Positions 11,120 through 22,159 of a stretch of DNA of 64,000 bases are shown here, piece by piece. Source of the stretch: Gnetum montanum (lineage: Eukaryota > Streptophyta > Gnetopsida > Gnetales > Gnetaceae); NCBI GenBank assembly GCA_015680685.1, contig MNCI01030846.1, forward strand, positions 276,779 through 340,778, given 5' to 3'. The notes beneath the pieces are model-generated. The model saw only the letters and a list, made by a program, of their open reading frames with translations. It searched no databases and was not told the origin of the DNA. The position numbers were made by a program, and so were the translations under genes. Each line of letters starts with the position of its first letter. The first letter of the stretch is position 1.

Positions 11120-13230
11120 CACCAAGACCTAAAATACACCATGCTAAGCAACAAGTAGTACAACTTCATATACATGAAGATTCCAGTAGGGTTATTTGTA
11201 GATCACCCTAACATGAAGGAAAAATGAAACTACAAGTTGATCCATTGGGATGGAAAAGGGTATATCCCCTCCTTATTTGATATTATCCCACTCACAAAGT
11301 CCTACCATCAGCTGTTAGCCCAACTCATCTAAGCAGATGAGCGTGATGTAAGAATGAACTATGATGAGCCCTTACAGGAGGAAGAGGAAGGGTTCAAAGC
11401 TTACTCTAAGAATGAGGGCTCTTTTCACATCATCTTCCAACGAGTGATCCCTAGTTTGGCTACTTCTCAGTCTTGTCCATCCATTCTCCTCAAGATGGTC
11501 ATAACACCAGCATCACCTTCCCACTCTACTAGGCCTAGGTTAAAACCTATAATAGCAATGCATTAGATGCAACACACACATTATGATGTAGTGTCTCTTC
11601 TTGAATTACCCTTTGTTGCATCATTGCAATCCACTTAGCCATATCTACCTATATCAACTATACTAGCTCAACCATATGTCTATGTAGGGACCATCTCCAA
11701 GCCCCAAGCAACTCAAGCACCGTAGGTCCTTTCTATTTCGTTAGTGCCCATAATGTCAACCCAACCCACGTATGAATTACCTACTCTAATCACCATCCCC
11801 ATAGCATAGCCAATGCATTGGGCACATCACATGGTTCCACAACTTTCAAGCAAGCCATGGGCCACATAGCTAGTCCAACAACAGATAGCACAGCCAGCAC
11901 AGCTAGCTAGAGCATCTCAAAGCTTAGACTAGGTGTTCTAGATGATCCAAAGCTTGATAGAAGAGGTGAGGTGACTCAAACCCACCTACTTCAAAACTAT
12001 TAAAGTGGTGGACTTCTACTAGGATGACCCTATAAGTTTTGTGATCCCACCTCTAACTCTTCCAACTGGAGTCTCATTACCTCAATTCACCAAATATAAT
12101 GGTGAGGGAGATGCCAATGTGCATTTGGTCACATTTAGGTTAGAGTGCCTACTATTGAATGCATGGTAGCATGCCATTACACATGTGTTTGCCATGTCTT
12201 TGACTAGAAAAGCATTAGATTAGTACTATTTATTACCTAGAGGCTCTATCTCTTCTTTGGAGGACCTCTTGAGCCAATTCAAAACATGCTTCAAATACAA
12301 TTTGAAGCTAGAGAAAACCTTATACCAAATAATGAAAGTCAAGTAAGGCCAGCTAGAGCCTATGTAGAAATTCATTCAATGTTGGAGTGCCTTGCTAAAT
12401 GAAATACAAGAGCTGATAGCTGAAGCGAATCTCCTAGCCATTTTCAAGGGTGTAGTTAATGACTTTATAAAGTCAAAACTATATTACTTGGACCTATGAT
12501 CCCTTAGCCAACCCTTAGCTTAAACTAAAAGCATAGAAGACATAGAAGAAGCTAGCAAAGACCCAACCTACATGGCCTACAAAAGCCAACATGCAATGAG
12601 AGAAAAATACAAGGGAAAGTAGAATGCAATGATGGCAACTATAGCTAAAGAAGCCAAAGCAACCAACTAGGGGCAGAAGGCTGAGTAGCCCAAATCCTTG
12701 GCTAACAACAAAGTTACCAACTCTAGTGCTAAGGTAATCAACTAGCCTACATCCTCAGTGGCCATAACACAAGTTGTTCAAAGGTCCAACTTTGAGGGCA
12801 AGGATTTCTCTAAGTATTCCCTATTGCCATTAAAGCCCTTAGAGCTACTAGACCAACTACTAAAAGCCAAATGCATCCAATATAAATAAATGTTTGAGGT
12901 TGCCTACAAAAAACATGATAGATGATATGAGCTACTAGGAAATCCTACTTTGGTAGCACCAAATGAGTCCCTAGTCCCAAGACATTTTAGGTTGGATTGA
13001 TTTTACCATTACAACTAGTTGCTTAGCCATAGCATGGACTTTTGCCTAGCCTTACAAGATTACCTACAAGGGATGATTGATAAAGACAAGCTAGTATTCA
13101 ACACTACAAACCTAGTTAGGCCTTAGAACTAGTCCATGAGAGTGTACACTAACCTTCTAAATGTAGATGATGCTAGCTATGTCATAAATGTTATTGGCAT
13201 TAATGATGATCTAGAATCAATGTAGTAGCC
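11120..13230 (+). pseudogene. T2 gag
   Basis: Blocks in order: an N-terminal YNFIYMKI / YKLIHWDGKGYIP / DIIPL segment (11150-11320), also present in T4; a low-complexity Pro/Gln/Thr middle; and the capsid core at 11990-12480 (DFYxDDPIS, LPQFTKYNGEGDANVHLVTF, GSISSLEDLLSQF, FKYNLKLE). Next come a Lys/Asn-rich stretch and a spacer-type segment (DFCLALQDYLQGMIDKDKL, near 13035-13095). The frame is nearly continuous; breaks are chiefly TAG and TAA at Gln or Trp positions seen intact in T3 and T4. Gag packages the RNA in the particle. Confidence 0.8.
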
Positions 13231-13440
13231 ATTCGTGGTCTAGGTACCCTCTAGTAGTGAAAGGGTTTTCTCAACCCCCATGGGTTTGAGGCCCCCTTTT
13301 GTTATTATAGCACCACCTCAAGCACCGAAAATTTCCTTCATAGTTAGGTTCCACCTACATGTCAAATCAACAACAACCATTCAGTTGTCCTTCATTGTCA
13401 AAGTGACACAAAATGCTAGCCCCTCACCTATTTGAAGCCT
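13225..13440 (+). pseudogene. T2 gag-protease linker with PFVVKVPP-type repeats
   Basis: Four degenerate copies of a proline-bounded motif are readable (PFVV-VPS, PFVIIAPP, SFIVRFH, SFIVKVTQ). T4 has six clearer copies in the same place. The linker follows the H..C..L segment and precedes protease. No function is known to me; the composition suggests a disordered tether. Confidence 0.55.
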
Positions 13441-13860
13441 AGTAGTTGCCAATGCATATGTGCCCTCTTTTACATGGGTCAACTTCACTGGCAACATTGG
13501 TAGGCCCCTGTGGTGGTAACACAGGAGACCCAATGAGTGTCTTGTAGAGAAAATGATTAGGCAACATTGAGAGAAAAGAGTGCTAGGTTTGCTAAAGCTA
13601 GTTCCTATATCTATGGTTTCTATGATCAAAACAATAAAAGAAGCCATAACAAGAAAATCACAAGGGAGCATTGAGGCCCCTAAGCAAGCCAACCAAATAA
13701 AGCCTAAGTCACCTCCATAAGAAATCTATCTCTTAGGCTACATGGAAAAATTCAAGGCCAACAAAAATGCAACGAATGGAAAGGAATTTTTTGATGCATT
13801 AGCCCAGGTCAAACAAGTGTTTAAACAAAAAAAAAAATACAACATTGAGCTTCTGTGACC
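13440..13860 (+). pseudogene. T2 gag-protease junction
   Basis: A Lys-rich segment (KSPP, YMEKFKANK, ALAQVKQVF) is readable at 13690-13850 and ends in an A-run (13828-13838) where a frame change occurs. The segment before the A-run reads in one frame and protease in another, so the A-run is a likely slippage point or decay site. Confidence 0.45.
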
Positions 13861-14302
13861 TAATCATGACTTCATCTACCCACTATGAAGCACTGGTGTA
13901 AATGTTGACCTCCATCCTTATTATGGAGGACATCCCTAAAGATGAGACCTCCATCCATGCAATGATGCTACCCCCTACACCATAGGAATCGAGTTCCACA
14001 TCCCTATCATTTAGTAATGAAGCAATCAAGGTTGATCCTGAGAGGGGTGAGGTCATAATAACTCGTATGTTTATTACTATATGCATTGGATAATGAAAAA
14101 TTTGTAGAGTGCATGTTAATGACCAAGAAACAATGAATGTAATACCATACACCATCATGGATAAGTTAGGCCTCATAGATCAAATTACGCCAACAAAAAT
14201 TGCATGCTTGAAATCCTTCAATAGGTCATGTGTCATTGTCAAGGACATTGTTACTGTAGCTTTTGTAGCAGGAAAGTAATTTCCCACCATTGCAAAGTTC
14301 AT
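13860..14302 (+). pseudogene. T2 protease, 5' part
   Basis: The segment matches T4 and T3 protease: a leader (SIHAMMLPP, NEAIKVDPERGEV), then the active-site strand, where T4 reads VHIDDGATTN but T2 reads VHVNDQETMN, so the Asp-Gly triad is lost. ACLKSFNRSCVIVK follows near 14190. The gene is cut by S1 at the TTCAT target (14298-14302) and resumes at 16021. The family is a retropepsin that cleaves the polyprotein. Confidence 0.75.
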
Positions 14303-14858
14303 TAAAACACCACAAAATTTTGGGTCTTGACATCTCAACTGCAAATGTAGCTAAGTGTCAAAATAGTTGCACTTTGTCCAAATTTTTCTAAGTGTTGAGT
14401 GTAGTCAACTCCAACTGCCAGATTTGCAAATTTTTTCTAAGTGTTAGAACAATGGCACTTTTTGCAAATTTTTCTAAGTGTCAAAAGTTGACAAATTTTT
14501 TGAAGTGTTGATGCTATGCTCCCCAACGTAGCTAGCGTAGCATGCATCAAGGTCTATTTTGTAAAATTTTCTGTGTCAATATTAGTTACATGAAAATTTT
14601 TCTAAGTGTTATGCTATGCTCTAGAGTGTAGCCAATGTAGCACACTTTTTAGTGGCCAGTTTTGCCTAAGTGTCAAGCAAGAAGCTATTAAGCTAGCTCA
14701 ACATGGAAGAGGTAGTTGGTAGATTTTCTAACTCTTGAGGCTACCCCTCCTGCTATGCTCCAAAGTGTACCCAACATAGCAAGAACAAGGACTACAATTT
14801 TTACCAAATTCTTCTAAGTGTCCATGTTATGCCCTATCCCTGAGGAGTGTCCCACATC

Positions 14859-15199
14859 CCACACATAACATGGGGTGAGCGTAGTAGCCAACATCTCGTG
14901 TTCCACAGTAACATGGGACAAGCGTAGTAGCTAGTGTCCCATGTCCCACATGTAACATGGGATGAGTGTAGTAGCTAGTGTCTCGTGTTCCACACATAAC
15001 ATGGGATGAGCATAATAGCCAACATCTTGTATCCTACACGTAACATGGGATGAGCATAGCAGCTATTGTCCTATGTCCTACACATAACATGGGATGAGCA
15101 TAGCAGCCAGTGTCTTGTGTCTTGTAGCAACATCGAACAAGTGTAGTAGCTAGTGTCCTATGTCTTGCATGTAACTTGGGATCACCATAGCAGCCAAAG
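14859..15199 (+). repeat. 44-bp tandem array in S1 U3
   Basis: About eight units have the form 'CCACACATAACATGGGATGA' followed by 'GCGTAGTAGCCAACATCTCGTGTT'. They end about 65 bp upstream of the TATA box. Units differ mainly by transitions at CG sites. Position suggests U3 enhancer-type repeats. Shorter related units occur at 25.93-26.04 kb. Confidence 0.85.
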
Positions 15200-15264
15200 T
15201 TAGAAAAAATTTTGAACTTTCTCTAGTCACCTCTAGACTTAGAAAATTTGGGCTAACCCTAGCC

Positions 15265-15272
15265 CTATAAAT
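15265..15272 (+). promoter_or_regulatory. TATA box of S1
   Basis: TATAAATA in 'agccctataaatacccttac', the same context as the T2 LTR (CCTATAAATACCC). Confidence 0.6.
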
Positions 15273-16020
15273 ACCCTTACACCCCAATGTTTCAAGGGGT
15301 TGGCTTCCATTTTTCACTAGTTTGGAAGTTAGCAGTTTCATTTGGCATTTGGAATTTTGGCATCTTGGCACATAGCTCCATGGGAGAACGAGACCCAGAG
15401 CACACCACACTGTAGTTCTATTACAACCCTACAACACATGGTACATCATGACCCTGTTACAACCTTGCACTGCATGATACACCACAGCTCCATTACAACC
15501 CTCTAGAACACTATACGATACACTGTAGTGGCCAACCCAACAGGCATAGTTCATCATAGTGAGCACCAAACTTCATAGCCCAACACCATTGAGACTATGA
15601 ATATGCTCCCACTACACCTATTATGCACTGTGTACCTCTTGAGATCCTTTTGGAATTAGCTACACTCCCCCTTTTGGGGTAGTGCACTTCTATTCTCAAT
15701 TTTGGTTGTATTTCTCAAGAATTTCTCTTTGGTATTTAGAATAACATTTGTATTTTATTGGTTTTTCACATGTATTTGCACATTTACATCACTGTTCTCA
15801 TGCTGGGACACCCCATGATGCTCTAGCTTAGCCAAACCCGATGCTCGTGTGAAATGAAAGTCATTTTAACACCATATAAGTCCTTGTTTGATCAACAAGA
15901 CCATTCAGGGCACCTCATTTCTATTTCCTAGCATGACCCTTGCATGAATTCAAGGTTAGGTTGTATGCGCGCAAACCTCTTGGTGTTCTAGCTATTGACG
16001 TTTTTAGTTTTCACATTCAT

Positions 16021-16414
16021 TATCATAAAAGAGATGTTTGGCTTTAACTTGATATTGGACAGATCTTGGCTAGCCCAATTCCAATCCATCTCCTCTCCAA
16101 TTCATTAAGAGATCCATCTTCCATATGAAGCTAGTGAAGTTATCATCCATGGTGATAACATCGTCCCCTTAGCCATTAATAAGGTAGACATAGAGTAAGG
16201 GTCAGAGGTTGAGTTTCTTGATGATGCATTTGTGGCAAACAATGAGATGCATGAAGTAGATACAACTAAAAGAGGGGTAGAAGCTAGTAACCTCCTAGAG
16301 GATGCTCTTTTGGTAGATTTTCCCTTTGGCATAGCAAGCAAAGATCAAGGGGATAATCAGATAGTTCAATCTAGATCCTACACACCTCCTAACCCATACC
16401 AAGTTAGGAAGTGA
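16021..16414 (+). pseudogene. T2 protease, 3' part
   Basis: Continues protease after S1: EMFGFNLILDRSWLAQF (16030-16080), which is the flap-end motif ILGR-WLAQ with Gly changed to Asp, then SSPIH-EIHLPYE and an acidic tail ending PPNPYQVRK before a stop near 16412. T3 has the same tail ending PNPHRVRE at 31400. The gag-protease frame therefore ends here and RT lies in a separate block far downstream. Confidence 0.8.
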
Positions 16415-16720
16415 CTACGTAACTAAGGTATCCCCTTAGTCCAAAATGCACTAGGTGCTTACCTGCTACTAGCATTTACATGCCCTATATTTTACTGTTT
16501 ACTTATGTTACATTTGTTTCATATTAGATTAGCATTGTAGCATGTTACTTGCATTTAGCTTGATTTCTTAGATTATGCATTGATTTTCTTAATTTATGCA
16601 TTTATTTTCTTCGTTTACACATTTTCTTGCTTAGTTTATGCTTTTGCAATTATTACTTTAATGCATGAAAAACATTAAAAATGCATAAAAATCATAAAAA
16701 AAAATCACAAAAAAAAAAGA
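16415..16720 (+). other. T2 spacer after protease
   Basis: T-rich sequence with repeated 'ttagcttgatttcttagattatgc' phrases and an A-rich tail (16660-16720). No coding block is visible. In the related Ogre elements an intron separates protease from RT; this would be its start. Confidence 0.4.
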
Positions 16721-16724
16721 GAGA

Positions 16725-16890
16725 TAGCAATATGAAACCAAAAATGGCCTTAAACTATTGTTACAACTAGGAATGGCCTTAAACTACCACCTTAGCCCAT
16801 CATGGCCTTAAATTGGGTGATTCATGACCCAAACTTGTTATGGCTTACAATGGCCCAGTATCACTATGACTTTTGATGGCCTAGTATTAC
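16725..16890 (+). repeat. T2 short-repeat block between protease and antisense gene
   Basis: Five imperfect units around 'aatGGCCTTAAActa'. Equivalent blocks flank the antisense gene in T3 (31010-31310 and 25730-25860) and lie after protease in T4 (54725-54815). Confidence 0.7.
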
Positions 16891-17161
16891 TATCATTTCA
16901 TAAATTTAGGCTAGCATAACACATCTTTGCTACATTAATTCATCACTTAGTCATGTTAGCATAAGTTATGTTATAAACATAATAATAGAAAAATGTAATA
17001 AAATCATCATATAACCATATTGTTTGCACATTACACTTAGCAAATAGTCATACATAACAAAATATAGCATGAATAGAAATACATAGTCATAACATAGCAT
17101 GAGTAGCATCACATAGACAAAATATAGCAAAAAATTCAATGAGAGGTACATTTGGTCATGC
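16891..17161. other. T2 AT-rich spacer, end of antisense gene
   Basis: No coding block on either strand. It contains 'gcataacatagcatgagtagcatcacatag' phrases and would be the 3' flank of the antisense gene. Confidence 0.35.
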
Positions 17162-17239
17162 TTAGCTAGTAGCACTAGGTGGAGGTGGAGGTTCCACTTC
17201 CTCTACCAGGTTGCTATGGCCTTTAGCATTGCTTGGTAC

Positions 17240-17346
17240 CTACCACAACCAAAAATAAATATATGCAATTAGTAAGCATGCATTACATGTAGCAAGCTAG
17301 CTCAAAAACACAAAAAGCATAAAAAAATAATGTAGAAGAAACTAAC
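17240..17346 (-). other. Predicted intron, T2 antisense gene, last
   Basis: Donor ATG|GTTAGTTTC, long T-rich body, acceptor GTTGTGGTAG|GTACC. The upstream exon ends ...GPSM, matching ...GPSQ at the T3 donor. Joined, the frame stays open to the TAA. Confidence 0.6.
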
Positions 17347-18164
17347 CATGGAGGGCCCTAAATCAATAAGCTCTAGAGGTAACTTTCAAAGGTTGGCCTC
17401 TAAGCGATGAACGATCTCGACATTCAAAAAGTTTCATTCTAGTCTTCCTAGCCAAAGTCAATACCCACAAGGCTTTTGCCTTTGTCCATGATGGTCCATA
17501 TGGATGGCTCCATGGAAAATGTGGTAGAAGAGACCTCTCTTGAGGGGGTGATGATCTGCCTCATAGGAGAGTCACTCATGACCATACATTGTGTAAACAT
17601 GTCATATTCCTGCTTCCCATTGATCATCTTAAGAAACATCTCGAGGCGGTGACATTTAGTAGACTCTTCCTTGTACCATTATAGGTACATGTCATGCTCC
17701 CGCTTGTATTAATACTTATGAGTTTTCTATGTTTGTCCCTACCTGTAAACCTTTATGCTATAGTTTTTCCAGTCCTAGTTTTTCTAAGCATGCAAGTCCA
17801 TCTAGATTTGTTGCTCTACCAGCTCTTGCGTTGCCTCACTCTTACCTCTGAGTGTGCTTCAATACCTAGCATACTCAATCTTAGAGGTGCACCAGGTGCC
17901 ATCTCTCTACAACCTAACTCCTATATAATCATACATGGATTGAAGATCCTTGATCTTCTCATCTTGGCTAGCCACCTTCTCCTACGGTTCATACACATGT
18001 TTCCACAAGTGCTCATTCGAGCGCCTACAGATCCATAATGACCTAGCATAGGAAAGCATGCACTTGTTATATCTCTCATACATATGATGAGGCACCTAAT
18101 CAACCTCAAGAGGAAGGTTGAGTAGAGCATCCACCTTTGTCACCTTGCTCAGATTCCATTAAAG

Positions 18165-18252
18165 CTAAGGACCTATAGGCATGTAATAACTAGCCAAGCT
18201 CAACTAAAAACTAAGCATTTAAGCACTAAGCAAGATAGCACTACACACATAC
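18165..18252 (-). other. Predicted intron, T2 antisense gene, middle
   Basis: Donor GACGAA|GTATGTGTG (an ideal plant donor) and acceptor TCCTTAG|CTTT. The position just after the DMIDH block equals T3 intron 29729-29828. An alternative acceptor AG lies 8 bases earlier (ending at 18173). Confidence 0.6.
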
Positions 18253-18388
18253 TTCGTCCTAGAGTCACTTGTTGCAATGGTCTATCATGTCCTTGACAAT
18301 GCCTTCCATAAAAGAAAATTTATTTAGCATCTCTACCCATGGCTTAATGCAATAGGTTGATGTAGGATAGTTGATTGGAACATTTGAC

Positions 18389-18509
18389 ATTGTAATAGAA
18401 CAATGCAATTAGCACATGGCCTAATATAGCTCAAGGTAGCACATGGCCTAATATAGCTCAAGGTACTATGGTAAACAAGGATAGACAAATGGTAAGGAAA
18501 GTAGATTAC
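18389..18509 (-). other. Predicted intron, T2 antisense gene, with internal 27-bp duplication
   Basis: Donor ACTAG|GTAATCTAC aligns exactly with the T3 donor at 29449. The acceptor appears mutated (ACAA instead of an AG). The body contains two tandem copies of 'agcacatggcctaatatagc' plus seven bases (about 18410-18465). Confidence 0.5.
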
Positions 18510-18716
18510 CTAGTAATCCCTTTAGCATGAGTGCATGAGGGCTCACCTAGCTGCATAGCATCAAACAAAGTATCAAAGTCACCCCTGTCAGGGTGTAACA
18601 ACCCCTCTTCTTCCAATTACTGGAGGGTCTCCACTGCCTAGTGGAGCTCATCTCCATGAGCTACCTCCTCCTCAATCTAAGGGAATACTTCCTTTACTAT
18701 CGCTTTAGTTTCTACT

Positions 18717-20782
18717 TATAACATTTGAAAACGTTGGTGCCTGGAACACCGAGAGTTTGTTAGACACACAACTTAACCCCGAGTCCATGGGAGGGTCATG
18801 CTAGAGAAAATGGAAATGAGGTTCCCTAAATGGTTTGGTCAATTAGACAAGGACTTACTTGGTGTCTAATAACTATTTGTGAATAGTATTTTTTTAGCAT
18901 CACATGTTGGGGTCGAAATAAGAAAAAGTATAACATGTATAACAACAAGAACGTTGACAATAGAAAAAAAATACGTTAATAATTTGAAAAAATATGTTGT
19001 AAAAAATGGAATGAGAGTTTAGATGAGAAACTACACCACCCCAAGAGTGGGGGACTTGACTTTTGATTAAATGATGTGTATAACTAGTGAGCAATGTTAA
19101 ACAAGCACAACAAGGCAGTGAGGTAATATGGTCACAATCCCTGAGACATTGGAGAAGCAATGCCAACGAGAGCAGATGAGATGAAGTTTGCTGAACTACG
19201 TTGCTACATTATGTAGGTGTAGGATGAAAGTGTCACATTCAAGTGCGGGAGTGTGGGAAGATATTTGGAATGTGACTAATGTTGCAATTTTCTACTCATC
19301 AAAGCCAACTTCAAAATGCCCACTGGAAATGCCAACCATAAAATGCCCACCGGAAAAGCCAATAGGAAAAGCCAACCCTTAAAATGTTGATTACTGGGGT
19401 ATTTATAGAGCTATGGTTGATGGGAGACATGGATCGGATGCCACATGTCTTGGGTTCCGCATGGTACGAAGGGAAGGTATCATGTTGATATGCCACAACC
19501 ACAATGTTACACTCAATGGTGCTATGCTCAACAAGACTAAAATAGGAACTAAAAATCTAGCAAACTATGACCATATTGCCCAAACCACTTGTGCCAAATT
19601 CTGAAGCACTACCATGTACCTACAAAGCTATGCAAAACAAATGCAACTTGAAACCTACGCTCTAGGACTACATCTTCCCTCCTCTTCCAGGCAAGGTCAA
19701 GCATAGGGACAATTTAGGGGGTCAATAGGGTGTACAAAAACAAAGCTAACTACAGATCTTGGCCACCGAAGAGATGCCAAAGTTGAAATGAAGGTCAATT
19801 CTAAATGCTAGGAGCTCTTGGAGAGATTTGGAGGCATTTTCCAAGTGTTACATTTTCTACTCTACCCATCATAACAAAGCGTAGCATGAACACTTAGAAA
19901 AATTTTACAGTTCTAGCCTACTACGCTATCTATGCTACATAGCATAGCAGAGCGTAGCAGCTATTTTCCGATGAATTTTGTCAAAATTGAACATGTCACT
20001 CTGGGGTGTAGCAAGATAGGCAACTTCAATAATCAACAACTACATCTTCCATACCAGAATAGCTTAACACCTCTCCATTCCATACTTGGGAGATTTTTGA
20101 CCCTAGAATTTCTACTATACTATCTATGTTGTGTAGCGTAGTAGAGCATAGCACTAAATTTTGGATGAATTTTGATAGAGTTTGCAATGTATTTCATGAT
20201 ACATTGATCAAACTTCGAGGATGAAGTAGGATGGGTAGCCCTGGAGGTCAAGAAGAGTGCCAAATGTACCTTTTGTGTCTAGTTCAACATATAGAGAAAT
20301 TTTGACTCCAAAAACTTATGCTACACTGTCTACGCTATGCAGTGTAGCATAGCGTAATAGCCCCAAAGATAGAAAATTTTCCAAACTATTTCATTCATCC
20401 CAAGCATTTTTGACCACTCCTAGCCTGACACTTGGGTGGATTGGCAACTGGGACATGTGTTAAGATGTGTAAGCTAAAGATCATAGCAAGCTTAACACCC
20501 CAAGAGATAGAAAATTTGTTGAGCTTTTGGGTCCATCCTCAGTGCCCTTTGACTATTTCTAGTTTTTCCTTTGCACAAACTGGCCTTGGCAAGATGTGTT
20601 ATGCTGGCTGTGTTGGGGAGTGTAGCAAGTAGACTTAGAAATTTTTTGGATTTCAATATGCTATGCTACCTACATTGTGCTGTGTAGCACTAGCATGACA
20701 CCATAGAAAAATTTTTCCCAAGTTTCAACACATAGACAAGTCTACCATTGAACTACAGGAGCCCAAAAATAGTGGTGTTTCA
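18717..20782 (-). repeat. T3 3' LTR
   Basis: On the minus strand it starts TGAAACACCACTATTTTTGG at 20782, directly after the polypurine tract, and ends AAATGTTATA at 18717 (terminal CA changed to TA). The U5 end contains TCGGTGTTCC as in T2. A TATAAATA box on the minus strand lies at 19398-19405. Length is 2066 bp. It contains palindromic 'gctatgctacatagcatagc' phrases at 19925-19955 and repeated 'aaatgcccaccggaaaagcc' phrases near 19311-19380. Confidence 0.8.
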
Positions 20783-20846
20783 CTGGCCCATCTTTGTTGA
20801 CGTCTAGATAATTAACCTGAGATCGATAAATAATATGAATCACCAC
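20771..20846 (-). promoter_or_regulatory. T3 polypurine tract and decayed inverted repeat
   Basis: The LTR arm reads GTGGTGTTT...CTTTGTTGACGTCT. The other arm is decayed to 'gatcgataaataatatgaat' plus CACCAC. The tract on the minus strand is AACAAAGATGGGCCAG immediately before the LTR. Confidence 0.65.
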
Positions 20847-21855
20847 GATGAACATGATACTAATACTATTCATCAATGCCTACTTAGATGATGCTTTGTT
20901 ATGCTTGAGAGTGCTAGGGAAACGAAGTATGGTAGTATGGAAGGAACTGGGGACAAGTTCAAGGACATGGGTCAAGGGAACAAGGGATCGCCTAGATAGA
21001 GTGGGTAGTAGTGAGACATAATGCTATGATGGCATGTTTCCATAGCATGATCCCTCATTGAAGTATCTATGAGAGAGTCAGCATGCATAGGTGTCCTTGC
21101 TTTCAGATTTGGAACAATGTAGTGTCTTGCTCTTGCGGTGAAACGTATTCTTGAATGACGCCATCCAAGATTTATCCTACAAATGCCACATTAGAGAAAA
21201 CAAGAGAAAACAACCACTATGTGCAACAAGGATGAATTCCTATCTACCTGGGACATTGCAAGGATTGCAAACGTTGATGTGTGCGATGTTCAAAGTAGGA
21301 AGGCCAATGCAAGGGTCAAAAATGGCAAGTTGGAAACCTCTAGCAACCACACCAAAAGTGAGCACTTGCAAGGCTAGGAGTAATGGTGATGTAGGTACTC
21401 AAGAGTTATCACCAAGCATAGAAGCTAGGAAACTTAGCTGTAGGATGAAGAGCCATGCCACTGAATGCTCTTCTAGACTCTTACAATGGTGAGGGCCAAA
21501 GGATGATAGTGTTATGGCTGGGTCATACTTCTTTTGGAACTCTAGCGAGAGCTGATGACAATTAGAGCTATGACCAAAATGATTAGCAATGGTGATGATA
21601 CCTCTGAAAGGTCAACAAGATGCTAAACGACATCTCTAGAAGATCAGCAAAATGCCAAGGATGGTGATGTTACAAATGTCCTAGAGGATGTTTTCTTGGT
21701 GATGTAAATTGCACTCTGGAACTACAATGCCCCACCCCATCCTACCCAAGGGGTGTGGTCAGGTAATGGAAGGTTGGAAGTATTCTCGCTCACTTGTTCG
21801 TAGAGCCATATATGTTGAACTATTAGTGTTGTACTGCAAACCTAGTCTTAAGTCT
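20847..21855 (-). other. T3 3' non-coding region
   Basis: No coding block. Segments resemble the T4 3' non-coding region ('gcatgattcctcattg', 'gccatgccactgaatg'). A 113-codon plus-strand frame at 21151 has no counterpart in T4 and looks fortuitous. Confidence 0.5.
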
Positions 21856-21859
21856 TGGT

Positions 21860-22125
21860 AGGCCATTGGTTATGCTAGTTTAATGTCCCAATAGACTGTG
21901 ATGCTAGTTTAAGGTTCGGGCAAATCATGTTGTGCTAGTTTAAGGTCCTAGCAAACCACTATGCTTGTTTAATGTTGTAGCAGATGGTGGATGGACAATT
22001 TAAGGTCATACCAGACCATTTTGTGGGTGCTAGTTTCATGTCATAGCCCAAGGACATTCTATGCCAGTTTAACATCATAGTGGATGTTCTGTGCCATTTA
22101 AACATCATAGTGGAAAATCTATTTA
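21860..22125 (-). repeat. T3 short-repeat block downstream of integrase
   Basis: About eight units of 'tgcTAGTTTAAgGTCctAGC' type, 30-35 bp apart, in the same element-relative orientation as in T1, T2 and T4. Confidence 0.75.
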
Positions 22126-22159
22126 CCTTGCTTTATTTTTTCCATGATACTGTATGTTA

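Larger units (their letters stand above)
14298..16020 (+). mobile_element. S1: solo LTR of a Tat relative, with target duplication TTCAT
   Basis: Target copies are 14298-14302 and 16016-16020, both TTCAT. The LTR (14303-16015, 1713 bp) starts TAAAACACCACAAAA, i.e. the family start TGAAACACC with G changed to A, and ends TTTTCACA. The TATAAATA box is at 15265-15272 and U5 contains 'gaccattcagggcacctc' as in T2. No internal sequence remains, which fits LTR-LTR recombination after insertion. Removing it joins the two protease parts exactly. Confidence 0.9.
17162..18716 (-). pseudogene. T2 antisense extra gene (3' part), intron-containing, cut by T3
   Basis: Read on the minus strand it matches the T3 extra gene block by block: LEEEGLLHPD / LFDAMQLGEP (18600-18540), STYCIKPWVEMLNKFSF / DMIDH (about 18350-18270), LNLPLEV / VPHH / ARSLWICRR (about 18130-18000), SSTTFSMEP / GKSLVGIDFG (17540-17448). 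It ends in a Pro-rich tail (EEVEPPPPPSATS) and TAA at 17162-17164. T-rich gaps with GT-AG type ends fall where T3 has them. The remaining 5' part is not found on the far side of T3. I do not recognise the protein family; antisense extra ORFs are known in Tat elements. Confidence 0.7.

Noticed and set aside
21151-21492. 113-codon plus-strand frame
   Set aside because: Antisense within the T3 3' non-coding region; not conserved in the matching T4 regions.
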